Origin: Gammaproteobacteria bacterium
GTDB lineage: Bacteria > Pseudomonadota > Gammaproteobacteria > PS1 > Pseudothioglobaceae
Assembly: GCA_003489145.1 (NCBI GenBank)
Contig: DNJI01000012.1
Span: 5,286-31,485 of the forward strand
Direction: 5' to 3'
Length of the DNA stretch: 26,200 bases
A program made the translations under genes and the position numbers. Below the pieces are notes generated by a model that saw only the letters and a list, made by a program, of their open reading frames with translations, was not told where the DNA came from and did not search any database. The first letter of the stretch is position 1. Each line of letters opens with the position of its first letter. Below, piece by piece: positions 7,099 to 15,053 of this stretch.

Positions 7099-7969
7099 TG
7101 CAGGTGATTAAAGTACCCACACCGCTATCAGTAAAGACCTCTAAAAGCACGGCGTGTGATACACGTCCATCAATAATATGCGTTGATTTAACACCATTTT
7201 TAACTGCTGATAAGGCGCAACCAATCTTCGGCAACATGCCACCATGGATTGTGCCATCATCAATCAGCTGATCTACTTTCTTGGCGTCAAGCCCTGTCAA
7301 TAAATTATCATCCGCATCCAAAAGACCCGATGTATTGGTTAATAAAATTAACTTTTCAGCATTTAAAGCTTCGGCAATAGAGCCCGCCACCAAGTCAGCA
7401 TTGATGTTATAAGAGAAGCCGTCTTTACCCACGCCAATCGGCGCAATCACTGGAATAAAATCACCCTTCAATAATAATTCAATCACTGAAGTGTCAATTT
7501 TGTCGACTTCACCAACGTGACCCAAATCAATGATTTCAGATGTTAAGTGATCCACATGCTTAAGCTTTGTAGCTGAAATAAGACTACCATCTTTGCCAGT
7601 CAAACCAATCGAGTGACCACCATGCTGATGAATAAGATTAACAATTTCTTTGTTAACCAAACCGCCTAATACCATTTCTACTACATCCATGGTTTCAGAG
7701 TCAGTAACCCGCATACCGCCAACAAATTCACTTTGTTTGCCAATTTTTTCTAATGTTTTACCAATCTGCGGCCCGCCACCATGCACCACGATTGGGTTCA
7801 TGCCAACAGATTTCATCAGCACGATATCACGTGCAAAGCTAGACTTTAGCTTTTCATCGACCATAGCGTTACCGCCATATTTTATGACAATGGTTTTGCC
7901 TTGAAATTTTTGAATATAAGGCAGTGCTTCGGTTAAGACACTGGCGATATTGTTTGTTTTGTTTGTCAT
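7091..7969 (-). CDS. argB: Acetylglutamate kinase
   Basis: Cytosolic enzyme that phosphorylates N-acetylglutamate with ATP, the second step of arginine synthesis. The 292-residue product has the amino-acid kinase glycine motifs KYGGNAM (about residues 29-35) and VVHGGGPQIG (61-70). It also has the substrate-site MRVTDSETMDVVEMVLGG and the C-terminal nucleotide-binding GTIHGGMLPKI block. The roughly 20-residue N-terminal helix before the kinase core is the extension seen in hexameric, arginine-inhibited forms, so feedback control by arginine is likely by family analogy. It is the first gene of an argB-pyrK pair; both pathways draw on carbamoyl phosphate downstream, which may explain the link. 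Confidence 0.95.
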   Translation of the reverse strand: MTNKTNNIASVLTEALPYIQKFQGKTIVIKYGGNAMVDEKLKSSFARDIVLMKSVGMNPIVVHGGGPQIGKTLEKIGKQSEFVGGMRVTDSETMDVVEMVLGGLVNKEIVNLIHQHGGHSIGLTGKDGSLISATKLKHVDHLTSEIIDLGHVGEVDKIDTSVIELLLKGDFIPVIAPIGVGKDGFSYNINADLVAGSIAEALNAEKLILLTNTSGLLDADDNLLTGLDAKKVDQLIDDGTIHGGMLPKIGCALSAVKNGVKSTHIIDGRVSHAVLLEVFTDSGVGTLITCNE

Positions 7970-8003
7970 CTTAATTAAATAACTTCAAATTTATTAATCC
8001 AAT

Positions 8004-8012
8004 ATTTTACCA
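8004..8012 (-). promoter_or_regulatory. Putative extended -10 promoter element for argB-pyrK
   Basis: On the minus strand TGGTAAAAT fits an extended -10 (TGn plus TAAAAT, hexamer at 8004-8009). It lies 34 bases before the argB ATG at 7969. The -35 region is weak, as is common for extended -10 promoters. Confidence 0.35.
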
Positions 8013-8038
8013 ATAAGAATGCCTGATATAAGTATTCT

Positions 8039-8470
8039 TCAATGACAAGCTTTGCCTAACTTCTTTAGGCGCCAATAGTTATAAGGCCATGGAGTAATAA
8101 AACCAAAAAACAGTGCAATTGGCACCACCCACCAAACGAATACTGCGCCACCAGTGATAAAGTAATCAGTGAGGTTCATGGCAATTTCCATTGATATCAT
8201 AGAGATTAAACTCATACCCACCGCAGTTTTAAAGGCTTGTGAAAGTTGCATTTTTTGACTGACCAATAAATAGGTCTCAAGCAGGATACTGGTAATGATG
8301 CCGTTAAGTGTTGCCCAAAGAAAAATCACCAACGTACTAGCACTAGCAGCGCTAAATTGAAAATAAGCAATGGTGCCAAAATCACCAATTGCACAACCGA
8401 TTAAACACCATTTAGTGTTATTCGCACTAAGCTTCCAAGTATGTTTACAAGACCAAAAACTGCTATCCAT
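8039..8470 (-). CDS. DUF4396 membrane protein, possible copper-linked
   Basis: A 143-residue integral membrane protein with four hydrophobic segments (about residues 22-40, 46-70, 82-100 and 108-126). It has the family's WCLIGCAIGD motif near the start and the C-terminal PYNYWRLKKLGKACH. Function is unknown. Potential soft-metal ligands are visible: C22 and C26 at the start of helix 1, a methionine row M86, M91, M94, M98 in helix 3, and C142-H143 at the end. It sits 29 bases downstream of the multicopper oxidase gene on the same strand, so a copper role is a fair inference. The start is ATG at 8470, set by a GGAGG site 5 bases upstream; an in-frame TTG at 8482 would lie upstream of that site. 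Confidence 0.85.
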   Translation of the reverse strand: MDSSFWSCKHTWKLSANNTKWCLIGCAIGDFGTIAYFQFSAASASTLVIFLWATLNGIITSILLETYLLVSQKMQLSQAFKTAVGMSLISMISMEIAMNLTDYFITGGAVFVWWVVPIALFFGFITPWPYNYWRLKKLGKACH

Positions 8471-8475
8471 GATAG

Positions 8476-8480
8476 CCTCC
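8476..8480 (-). promoter_or_regulatory. Ribosome binding site fixing the DUF4396 start
   Basis: GGAGG on the minus strand, five bases before the ATG at 8470. It rules against the longer in-frame TTG start at 8482, which would overlap it. Confidence 0.75.
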
Positions 8481-8499
8481 AATCTTTATTAAGTTAGCT

Positions 8500-9987
8500 C
8501 TATACTACTACAAATTGCCCCATCATGCCATGATCTTCATGTTCTAAGATATGGCAGTGATACATATACGGTGTTTTAGCGTCGCTAAACTGTGGGAATT
8601 TAATCAATACTTGCACAGTTTCATGGGGGCGTACCAATACCACATCTTTAAAACCTAACTCATGACCTTTGATCTTACTTTGACGAGTGACTATCTTAAA
8701 CTGCACATTGTGAATATGGAATGGATGTGGCATCATTGAAGTATTCTCAATCTCCCACAACTCAACACTACCTGCCTTGACCACTTCATCAATACGGTTG
8801 ATGTTCATGGATTTTCCATTGATTTTTAACAAATCTGTTGAGCCAGACATGGCGCCAAACATCAATTGAGGGCCCATTTGCATTTGCAACTTAAACACTC
8901 TTTTTTTAGAAATTGATCGAACAGATGGGTTGTCATGTTTAACAAGGTTATCGGGTATTTTTTTATCAGAAGTGCTTACGCTTCTAGCATCAATCTGAAA
9001 AATATCAAACTCTTGTTTTTTACCTTGTATGGATTGCATCATCATCATTCCACTCATTCGATTGGCTGATTTTTGCATGTGCATTTTATGGCGCAAAATT
9101 GGCATTTTTCCATCAGAGATATCAACCAAAATCTCAGCACGCTCAGCAGGCGCAAGTTTGATGGAATGCGCCATTACTGGTTTTTCTAACAAACCGCCAT
9201 CACTGGCAATAATGTGGAACATACGTTTATCATCAAAATTTAAATGGTAAATTCTGGCATTTGATCCATTTAAAATTCGTAGTCTAATCATTGATTTTCT
9301 TGCTTTCAACACAGGGCTGATAACACCATTAACTAAAATAGTCTCACCTTTCTTACCCATTAGTTTATCTCGAAAATCACTGAAATATTTAAACGAGCCA
9401 TCCTGGTTGAAATCCTTATCTTGAATAATCACTGGAAAATCGTCCACACCATACTCTGACGGCAGACTAAGATTTTTAGATATATCATCGTCAATAATAA
9501 ACATGCCTGCCAGACCTTGATAAACCTGTTCACCAGTTTTGTGCATTTGATGTGAATGATACCAAAGTGATGCAGCTGGCTGAATAATGTCAAATTCACT
9601 TAACCATTTTTGTGCAGGTTTGATAGGCTGATGAGGGCCACCATCCGCTTTGGCTGGTAACTTAATTCCATGCCAATGTAATGTGGTGGTTTTATGAAGA
9701 TTGTTTGTCACATTCACATGAATGCTGTCGCCCTTATTGGCGCGCAGAGTAACCCCTAGGAAGGGTTGATTAATACCCCAGGTTTTGGTTGATACATTGG
9801 GCAAAATTTGACTTACACCCGATTGTATATCAAGATCAAAATACACATCTTTGCCAGAGCGCCTGCCCAGCTCTAAAGGAGGAACTTGGAATGCATTAGG
9901 AGATAAAAAACCTTTTGCTTGAAGTAATTGTTTAGGCAATATCGCAAATGCCAAAATTGATTGGACAAACCTTCTTCTAGTTAACAT
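8500..9987 (-). CDS. Tat-exported multicopper oxidase (CueO/CopA/laccase type)
   Basis: A 495-residue periplasmic oxidase with three cupredoxin domains. The N-terminus TRRRFVQS followed by a hydrophobic stretch is a twin-arginine signal. All four copper-binding blocks are intact: HWHG (H104, H106), WYHSH (H144, H146), HPFHIH (H421, H424, H426) and HCHILEHEDHGMM (H477, C478, H479, H483, M488). C478, H421, H483 and M488 would form the type 1 site and the rest the trinuclear oxygen-reducing site. Methionine clusters at 302-317 and 369-380 resemble the Cu(I)-oxidising insert of CueO, so cuprous oxidase/copper tolerance is the likeliest role. An AAGGAAA site precedes the ATG. It follows a cytochrome c lipoprotein gene by 18 bases. 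Confidence 0.92.
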   Translation of the reverse strand: MLTRRRFVQSILAFAILPKQLLQAKGFLSPNAFQVPPLELGRRSGKDVYFDLDIQSGVSQILPNVSTKTWGINQPFLGVTLRANKGDSIHVNVTNNLHKTTTLHWHGIKLPAKADGGPHQPIKPAQKWLSEFDIIQPAASLWYHSHQMHKTGEQVYQGLAGMFIIDDDISKNLSLPSEYGVDDFPVIIQDKDFNQDGSFKYFSDFRDKLMGKKGETILVNGVISPVLKARKSMIRLRILNGSNARIYHLNFDDKRMFHIIASDGGLLEKPVMAHSIKLAPAERAEILVDISDGKMPILRHKMHMQKSANRMSGMMMMQSIQGKKQEFDIFQIDARSVSTSDKKIPDNLVKHDNPSVRSISKKRVFKLQMQMGPQLMFGAMSGSTDLLKINGKSMNINRIDEVVKAGSVELWEIENTSMMPHPFHIHNVQFKIVTRQSKIKGHELGFKDVVLVRPHETVQVLIKFPQFSDAKTPYMYHCHILEHEDHGMMGQFVVV

Positions 9988-10005
9988 AGTATTTTTCCTT
10001 GTATT

Positions 10006-10413
10006 TTATTTAAACTTCTCATCATATTTTTTCTGTAGTTCACTTGGCCATAGGCTGTGAATATAGTCTAACAAACCTTGCTTTTCAACTTCGTTTAATT
10101 GATCCTTAAACCCTGGCATCCAACCGCCTAATATAACACCACCGTCATTAATCGTAGTCAATAATGCTTTTGGTGAATGATGAAAAGCGTGCGCTGTGCC
10201 ATTAATCGGTGGTGCCGGGTATTTACCGTTTTCTTGGGTTTTTTTCCAATCCTTAACAAGACCTTGCCCTTCCTTGCCATGGCAAGAAATACAATTCTTC
10301 TTGAATGTTGTCTCTCCTAATGTCACACTGTCAGTTGCTTGTACATCCACATCATCATTGTTAAAACAACCTGTTAAAAAAACCGTAGCTAAAACTAATA
10401 CCAATCTTTTCAT
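10006..10413 (-). CDS. Cytochrome c lipoprotein (monoheme)
   Basis: A 135-residue c-type cytochrome with a lipoprotein signal: a charged start, a hydrophobic stretch and the lipobox LTGC with C16 as the lipidated residue, then an acidic linker. Asp residues right after the lipobox come at positions 20-21, not position 2 of the mature chain, so the usual sorting logic would send it to the outer membrane. The heme motif is CISCH (41-45) and M99 in GWMPGF is the likely sixth iron ligand. Its ATG overlaps the hemW stop (ATGA), so it is translationally coupled to a heme chaperone gene. It precedes the multicopper oxidase, suggesting it may trade electrons with it. Confidence 0.88.
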   Translation of the reverse strand: MKRLVLVLATVFLTGCFNNDDVDVQATDSVTLGETTFKKNCISCHGKEGQGLVKDWKKTQENGKYPAPPINGTAHAFHHSPKALLTTINDGGVILGGWMPGFKDQLNEVEKQGLLDYIHSLWPSELQKKYDEKFK

Positions 10414-11516
10414 AAAAACCTCTCAATTAAATCATTCAAAAAATTATAACCCTTTTCACTCGGCCTAATTTGTTTGCCACTAATAACAATAAGCCCTAAA
10501 TCTTCAGCTTGTGATAGTTGGTTTTTAATAATACTTATCGATTGCCCAGTGTGATGCTCGAATAAATCAGGTTCAAAACCTTGTTTCAGTCTTAGGGTAT
10601 TCAGCATAAACTCAAACGATAAATTCTCTACTTGTTCAATAACACCTGCTGGATTATTGACATAATCTTTAGGTGATTTTGCCTTACGCGTACGTAATAT
10701 CTTGCCTGTATTAATATCGGTAATCTTGCCGTGAGCACCTGCACCAATACCAATATAATCACCAAACTGCCAATAATTTAAATTATGCTTAGATGGAATT
10801 TTTCCAAAAGCTGACACTTCATAACGTGTAAATCCGTGCTGCTCTAATAGTGTCACACCTTGTTCACCCATTCGCCAGATATCCTCATCCTCCGGCAATG
10901 CAGGTGGAAACTTGGCAAACAAGGTGTTGGGCTCAATGGTAAGCTGATAAAACGAAATATGCTGTGGATTTAGATCAATCGCTTGATTAAGATCTGACAA
11001 ACAACTGTTAATACTTTGCCCTTCTAAACCATACATCAGGTCTATATTGAAATTATCAAATATCTGACTTGCAGAGGCGCAAGCTTTGCTCGCCTCTTGG
11101 GCACTATGAATACGTCCCAAGGCTTTAAGATGATGGTCTTGAAAAGATTGCACACCAATCGAGAGTCGATTAATACCGATGTCTTTAAATGCTTTAAATT
11201 TATCAATCTCAAACGTACCGGGATTAGTCTCTAGAGTGATTTCAATATTCTGATCAAAGCTTAATCTTGATTTTAAACCAGTAAATAATTCACTGAGCTC
11301 CTCTGCGCTCATTAAGCTTGGGGTGCCGCCGCCTATAAAAATAGAATGGATATTTCTACCTTGAATCATGTCTAATTCGTTATCTAGGTCTTTCAGTAGT
11401 GTCGTTATGTAGCCTTCTCGGTTGCCAGTTTCGTGTGAATTAAAATCACAATAAGGGCATTTTTTAACACACCATGGGTAATGGATATACAGCGATAACG
11501 GCGGTAGTACTAGCAA
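10410..11516 (-). CDS. hemW: Radical SAM heme chaperone HemW
   Basis: HemW (once called an oxygen-independent coproporphyrinogen oxidase) binds heme and delivers it to respiratory proteins. The 368-residue product begins LPPLSLYIHYPWCVKKCPYC, with the radical-SAM cysteine triad C-x3-C-x2-C, followed by GGGTPS (about 63-68) for SAM binding. It also has ETNPGT, NRLSIGVQSF and, later, the C-terminal HemN-type domain. HemW proteins lack the extra cysteine found after the triad in true HemN; here the residue after the triad is D-F, in keeping. The start is TTG at 11516: this places LPPLSLYIH exactly as in E. coli HemW, and no ATG fits. It overlaps the rdgB stop by 7 bases. Confidence 0.92.
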   Translation of the reverse strand: MLVLPPLSLYIHYPWCVKKCPYCDFNSHETGNREGYITTLLKDLDNELDMIQGRNIHSIFIGGGTPSLMSAEELSELFTGLKSRLSFDQNIEITLETNPGTFEIDKFKAFKDIGINRLSIGVQSFQDHHLKALGRIHSAQEASKACASASQIFDNFNIDLMYGLEGQSINSCLSDLNQAIDLNPQHISFYQLTIEPNTLFAKFPPALPEDEDIWRMGEQGVTLLEQHGFTRYEVSAFGKIPSKHNLNYWQFGDYIGIGAGAHGKITDINTGKILRTRKAKSPKDYVNNPAGVIEQVENLSFEFMLNTLRLKQGFEPDLFEHHTGQSISIIKNQLSQAEDLGLIVISGKQIRPSEKGYNFLNDLIERFL

Positions 11517-12100
11517 GCTTTTAGTTCTTTAAGTAATGCAATGAGTGCTCGGCCTCGATGCGAGAGAGTGTTTTTAATTTCTGGCGCTAATTCAGCCGAT
11601 GCACAACTATGGGTAGGTACATAAAAAATTGGATCATAGCCAAAACCATTTTCACCTACCTTTTTACGTAAGATTTCACCTTCCCAGCCACGCTGAATAA
11701 TAATCGGTGTTGGGTCGTTAGCATGCTCTACAAAAACAATCGCACACCAAAATCTAGCACTGCGATCACCATCAGCAACACCCTGCATTTCATCTAACAG
11801 CTTTTGTGTATTCGCTTCATCATCGCCATGATTACCCGCATAACGCGCTGAATAAATACCTGGCTCACCACTCAAGGCATCAACCACAATGCCAGAATCA
11901 TCAGCCAAAGCAGGCAAGCCTGATTGCTCAGAGGCATTGCGAGCCTTAATCAGTGCATTCTCAACAAAGGTTAAGCCAGTCTCAGGCACTTCTTCAACCT
12001 TTCTATCGCTCATAGAAACCACCTCATAAAGGCCATCTAACATCGCGTTAAACTCCCTGATTTTGCCTTTGTTGTTACTCGCAAGAATGATTTTTTTCAT
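11510..12100 (-). CDS. rdgB: XTP/dITP diphosphatase RdgB (HAM1 family)
   Basis: House-cleaning enzyme that hydrolyses dITP, ITP and XTP to monophosphates, keeping deaminated purines out of DNA. The 196-residue product shows the substrate-binding start ILASNNKGKIREF (residues 5-17), ADDSGIVVDAL with the metal-binding aspartates (66-76) and PGIYSARYAG. It ends with GENGFGYDPIFYVP and the SHRGRAL block that contacts the base. Length matches E. coli RdgB (197). rdgB-hemW order is also found in E. coli. No Shine-Dalgarno is visible before the ATG at 12100. It heads the operon leading to hemW and the copper/cytochrome genes. Confidence 0.95.
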   Translation of the reverse strand: MKKIILASNNKGKIREFNAMLDGLYEVVSMSDRKVEEVPETGLTFVENALIKARNASEQSGLPALADDSGIVVDALSGEPGIYSARYAGNHGDDEANTQKLLDEMQGVADGDRSARFWCAIVFVEHANDPTPIIIQRGWEGEILRKKVGENGFGYDPIFYVPTHSCASAELAPEIKNTLSHRGRALIALLKELKAC

Positions 12101-12107
12101 AATGATG

Positions 12108-12113
12108 TATAAT
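12108..12113 (+). promoter_or_regulatory. Putative -10 box of rpiA
   Basis: TATAAT at 12108-12113, 31 bases before the rpiA ATG, in the 44-base gap between divergent rdgB and rpiA. The -35 region is poor. An AAGGA ribosome binding site follows at 12134-12138. Confidence 0.45.
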
Positions 12114-12144
12114 CGATAGGATATTTAGAATTTAAGGAAAAAAC

Positions 12145-12807
12145 ATGACTCAAGACGAAATGAAATTTGCGGTCGCACAAGCGGCGCTTAAATTTGTCGT
12201 AAAAGACACTATTATAGGCGTGGGCACCGGATCAACAGCGAATTTTTTCATTGATGCATTAGCCACAATGAAAGACGATATTAAAGGTTGCGTCGCCAGT
12301 TCTGTTGCGACTGCTGAGCGTTTAGAGGGTCATGGTATTAAAGTATTTGATTTAAACGAAGTAGAGGCGATATCGGTTTATGTTGATGGTGCTGATGAGT
12401 CCGACGATGGCTTAAACCTAATTAAAGGTGGTGGTGGTGCGCTCACTCGTGAAAAGATTGTTGCTGCCGTGGCTGATAAATTTGTGTGCATTGCTGATGA
12501 ATCAAAATTGGTCAAAGTGATGGGTGATTTCCCACTGCCTGTTGAAGTAATTCCAATGGCGGCAAACTATGTTAAACATCAAATCACCCGTAGAATTGGT
12601 GGTACACCGTTTATTCGTGAAAATTTTGTCACCGACAATGGTAACCTAATCTTGGATGTTGAGGGCTTGAAAATTACCGACCCAAAAGCTGTAGAAACAG
12701 AATTAGATAGTATTGTTGGTGTAGTAACCAATGGCCTATTTGCCAATCGCGGCGCCAATGTGTTGTTACTCGGCACACCAACTGGTGTCACCGTTATCGG
12801 CGCTTAA
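12145..12807 (+). CDS. rpiA: Ribose-5-phosphate isomerase A
   Basis: Interconverts ribose 5-phosphate and ribulose 5-phosphate in the pentose phosphate pathway; in an autotroph it also serves the Calvin cycle. The 220-residue product has the phosphate loop VGTGSTANFFIDAL (about residues 27-40), the active-site VDGADESDD (79-87) and the KGGGGALTREKI block (94-105) with the catalytic glutamate. It ends with NGLFANRGANVLLLGTP. Length matches E. coli RpiA (219). Its ATG has an AAGGA site 6 bases upstream. The 3' end overlaps the convergent bepA-like gene by 4 bases with no terminator hairpin between them, so antisense read-through is possible in both directions. Confidence 0.96.
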   Translation: MTQDEMKFAVAQAALKFVVKDTIIGVGTGSTANFFIDALATMKDDIKGCVASSVATAERLEGHGIKVFDLNEVEAISVYVDGADESDDGLNLIKGGGGALTREKIVAAVADKFVCIADESKLVKVMGDFPLPVEVIPMAANYVKHQITRRIGGTPFIRENFVTDNGNLILDVEGLKITDPKAVETELDSIVGVVTNGLFANRGANVLLLGTPTGVTVIGA

Positions 12808-14147
12808 TCAGGCAAGTCTTTATATAAATCTAGCGTTTGTTGTAGATTGTCAATCCTCACACTTAAGACATCAAATAAATCTTGAGAGTGAGTCACTGCT
12901 TTCGCGCGCTCGTAATGTCCGATAGCCTTGTCTAATTTGCCTTGCACAATAAGCGCTTTTGCGCTTTGGATGTGCGATCGGTCAAAAGCACCGAGCTCAA
13001 CAAACAAACTTGATAACAATTGATACGACTGATAACTACCTTTATTAACTCGCAAAAAAGGTTTTAAGGTTGCCACACCTAAGCGGGGCTGTTGATTATC
13101 CAGATAAGCTTGTGCCGCGTAATACACACTAGACTCATCATCTTCGATCAAATTATTTTGCTCAAAATATTGTTGTGCCTGATCAATCTCACCCAGTTTA
13201 GAAGCGATACGCCCCGCCATAATATAGCTTGGTTTGCTATGATCTAAGTCTAACAACTGATCTACATGTGCCTTAGCAGTTGAATACTCTTGCTGGTCAA
13301 ATGCCTGATAAGCTTGCATATAATGCGTAATTGCCTTGTCTTGCTCAAGTTTGATACGCCCATGTTTGCGATAATACAATCTGGCCTTGGTTGTTGTGTA
13401 TTCAAACGAGTCTTTTCTATAATCACCTGAAGCTCTTGCTGCACGCTGCATACTATCGGAGATACGATTAATACTCAGTGGGTGCGAGCGTAAAAACTCC
13501 TCAGCAGATGAAGTGTCTTTTAATTTTTCAAAGAAATGTGCCATGCCTTGCGGATCAAAACCTGACTTAGATAACATCGCAGTACCAATGCGGTCAGCCT
13601 CCCACTCGTGCTCGCGGGTAAAGTTAATGCTTTGTTGTGCTGTACCTGCTACGGTTGAGGCAACAATCGCCTGAGAAGCGTCAGAATTATCAACCAATAT
13701 CGCCGCCAACATGCCCGCCGCCATTAAATAACCTTGTTTATCAGTTTTTTCACTAAATCGTTTAAGATGATTTTGGGTGACGTGTGATATCTCATGTGAA
13801 AGTACACCGGCTAATTCTGACTCCGAATCTGAACTAAGCAACATACCCGTATGTACGCCGATATAACCATAAGGGCCAGCAAAGGCATTAATACTGTCAT
13901 CATTGAGCAATAAAAAACCAAAGTGTTTGTCAGGGTTTTCACTGTGCATGCCCAGCTCATAACCCAATTCTCGCAAATAGGTAGTCATTTCCACATCGGC
14001 AATAACAGAATCAGTATTCCAAATCAGTTGTAAAAATTCGTTACCTCGCTTTTTCTCGCTTAATGATTCTGACAGCTGTAGCTCTGGAATGCTCAATGCA
14101 AAAGCCAGAAAAGGTGCCAATAATAACAAGAGTAAATTCTTTATCAT
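12804..14147 (-). CDS. BepA-like periplasmic M48 metalloprotease with TPR repeats
   Basis: A 447-residue exported protease of the BepA (YfgC) type, which works in the periplasm on outer-membrane protein and LPS-transport assembly. Residues 1-18 are a signal peptide (AFALS end). The zinc site is HEISH (118-122) with E183 in EWEADRIG as third ligand. The C-terminal half (about 230-440) is helical with tetratricopeptide-like repeats, as in BepA, which uses them to grip substrates. It is about 40 residues shorter than the E. coli protein (487). No Shine-Dalgarno precedes the ATG at 14147, and a minus-strand TATAAT at 14154-14159 lies only 6 bases upstream, so the mRNA may be leaderless. Confidence 0.9.
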   Translation of the reverse strand: MIKNLLLLLLAPFLAFALSIPELQLSESLSEKKRGNEFLQLIWNTDSVIADVEMTTYLRELGYELGMHSENPDKHFGFLLLNDDSINAFAGPYGYIGVHTGMLLSSDSESELAGVLSHEISHVTQNHLKRFSEKTDKQGYLMAAGMLAAILVDNSDASQAIVASTVAGTAQQSINFTREHEWEADRIGTAMLSKSGFDPQGMAHFFEKLKDTSSAEEFLRSHPLSINRISDSMQRAARASGDYRKDSFEYTTTKARLYYRKHGRIKLEQDKAITHYMQAYQAFDQQEYSTAKAHVDQLLDLDHSKPSYIMAGRIASKLGEIDQAQQYFEQNNLIEDDESSVYYAAQAYLDNQQPRLGVATLKPFLRVNKGSYQSYQLLSSLFVELGAFDRSHIQSAKALIVQGKLDKAIGHYERAKAVTHSQDLFDVLSVRIDNLQQTLDLYKDLPD

Positions 14148-14160
14148 GAACTCATTATAT

Positions 14161-14189
14161 TTGACTATTGGGTACTGAACGATTAAAAT
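14161..14189 (+). promoter_or_regulatory. Sigma-70 promoter of tusA-dsrE2
   Basis: TTGACT (14161-14166) and TAAAAT (14184-14189) with an ideal 17-base spacer give a strong predicted promoter, about 75 bases before the tusA ATG. The leader is AT-rich and ends in an AAGGAG ribosome binding site at 14251-14256. The -35 box abuts the -10 box of the divergent bepA-like gene, so the two promoters may compete. Confidence 0.65.
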
Positions 14190-14264
14190 AGCCGAACTTA
14201 TTAGTTAATCTAATATGTTTTTATTAATTACAATTCAAATTATAATTTACAAGGAGTCCCTATC

Positions 14265-14489
14265 ATGGCTGACGAAACTTTAGACGCATCAGGCTTAAAC
14301 TGCCCATTACCAATTTTAAAAACTAAGAAAGCACTTTCTAAAATGGATGCTGGAAAAATCTTAGACGTAATTTCAACTGATGCTGGTTCAGTAAAAGATA
14401 TTGAAGCTTTTTGCAACCAAACAGGCAATAAATTGATATCTACTGTTGAAGACGGTGGTAAATACGTTTTTACCATTGAGAGAGTTTAG
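14265..14489 (+). CDS. tusA: TusA-family sulfur carrier protein
   Basis: Small cytosolic sulfur-transfer protein. The 74-residue product has the family signature GLNCPLPILKTKKAL with the persulfide-carrying C13 in the C-P-x-P motif, and the usual two-layer alpha/beta pattern. In dissimilatory sulfur oxidisers TusA shuttles persulfide sulfur toward the reverse Dsr or Hdr-like oxidation systems, while in other bacteria it serves tRNA thiolation. The gene directly downstream codes for a DsrE-family protein, which favours the sulfur-oxidation role. A strong promoter and an AAGGAG site 8 bases before the ATG suggest high expression. The rhodanese gene often found at the head of such clusters is absent here. 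Confidence 0.92.
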   Translation: MADETLDASGLNCPLPILKTKKALSKMDAGKILDVISTDAGSVKDIEAFCNQTGNKLISTVEDGGKYVFTIERV

Positions 14490-14517
14490 ACAAAAGAAAC
14501 GCTAGAGGAGAATACAC

Positions 14518-15033
14518 ATGTCAGATAACAATAAAATGACGATTATCGCTACTAAAGGTACTTTTGATTGGGCTTTCCCGCCATTCATTATCGCCTCTAC
14601 GGGCGTTGCAATGGATAAAGAAGTAACCATCTTCTTTACATTTTATGGCTTAAATCTTTTATTAAAAGATACATCAAAACTTAAAGTAACTCCATTAGGA
14701 AACCCGGGCATGCCAATGAAAATGCCTTTTGGCCCAAAATGGTTACAAAACATTGACTTTGGTCCTAAAATTCCAACTATTTTATGGAACATTCCTGGTG
14801 CTGAGTCCCTAGTAACTTGGTTAATGAAAAAAACAATGGCTAAACACGGCGTGGCTAAGCTAGAAGATCTTCGTTCTATGTGTCAAGAATTTGATGTTAA
14901 ATTCATTGCTTGTGAAATGACTGTTGAGTTATTTGGCTACAATAAAGAGGATTTTATTGATGGTATTGAGTTCGCTGGCGCGGCAACTTACTTTGAAGAA
15001 GCTTCTTCAGGTAATCACCACTTATACATGTAA
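14518..15033 (+). CDS. DsrE2-type DsrE/F-like sulfurtransferase partner
   Basis: A 171-residue member of the DsrE/DsrF/DsrH-like superfamily, closest by pattern to DsrE2. Visible traits are the Rossmann-like start IIATKGTFDWAFPPFIIAS, a central hydrophobic and proline-rich stretch (about 85-103) suited to membrane contact, and the block CQEFDVKFIACEM with C122 and C132, the likely sulfur-binding cysteines. The GIEFAGAATYFEEA end is also typical. It follows tusA by 28 bases with a GAGGAG site before the ATG, and the pair ends at the terminator 15175-15200. The rhd-tusA-dsrE2 arrangement is known from sulfur-oxidising bacteria, where these proteins pass persulfide sulfur. Here only the last two genes are present. 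Confidence 0.88.
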   Translation: MSDNNKMTIIATKGTFDWAFPPFIIASTGVAMDKEVTIFFTFYGLNLLLKDTSKLKVTPLGNPGMPMKMPFGPKWLQNIDFGPKIPTILWNIPGAESLVTWLMKKTMAKHGVAKLEDLRSMCQEFDVKFIACEMTVELFGYNKEDFIDGIEFAGAATYFEEASSGNHHLYM

Positions 15034-15053
15034 TTTTTACTTTGTCTTTATTC

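Noticed and set aside
8015..8039. Inverted repeat AAGAAT...ATTCTT at the end of the DUF4396 gene
   Set aside because: Only six base pairs with a long loop and no T run; too weak to call a terminator.
14241..14246. TATAAT immediately before the tusA ribosome binding site
   Set aside because: A start from it would fall inside the Shine-Dalgarno, and a better promoter lies at 14161-14189.
14240..14476. 78-codon minus-strand open frame over tusA
   Set aside because: tusA in the opposite strand has an intact family motif, promoter and ribosome binding site; this is a shadow.
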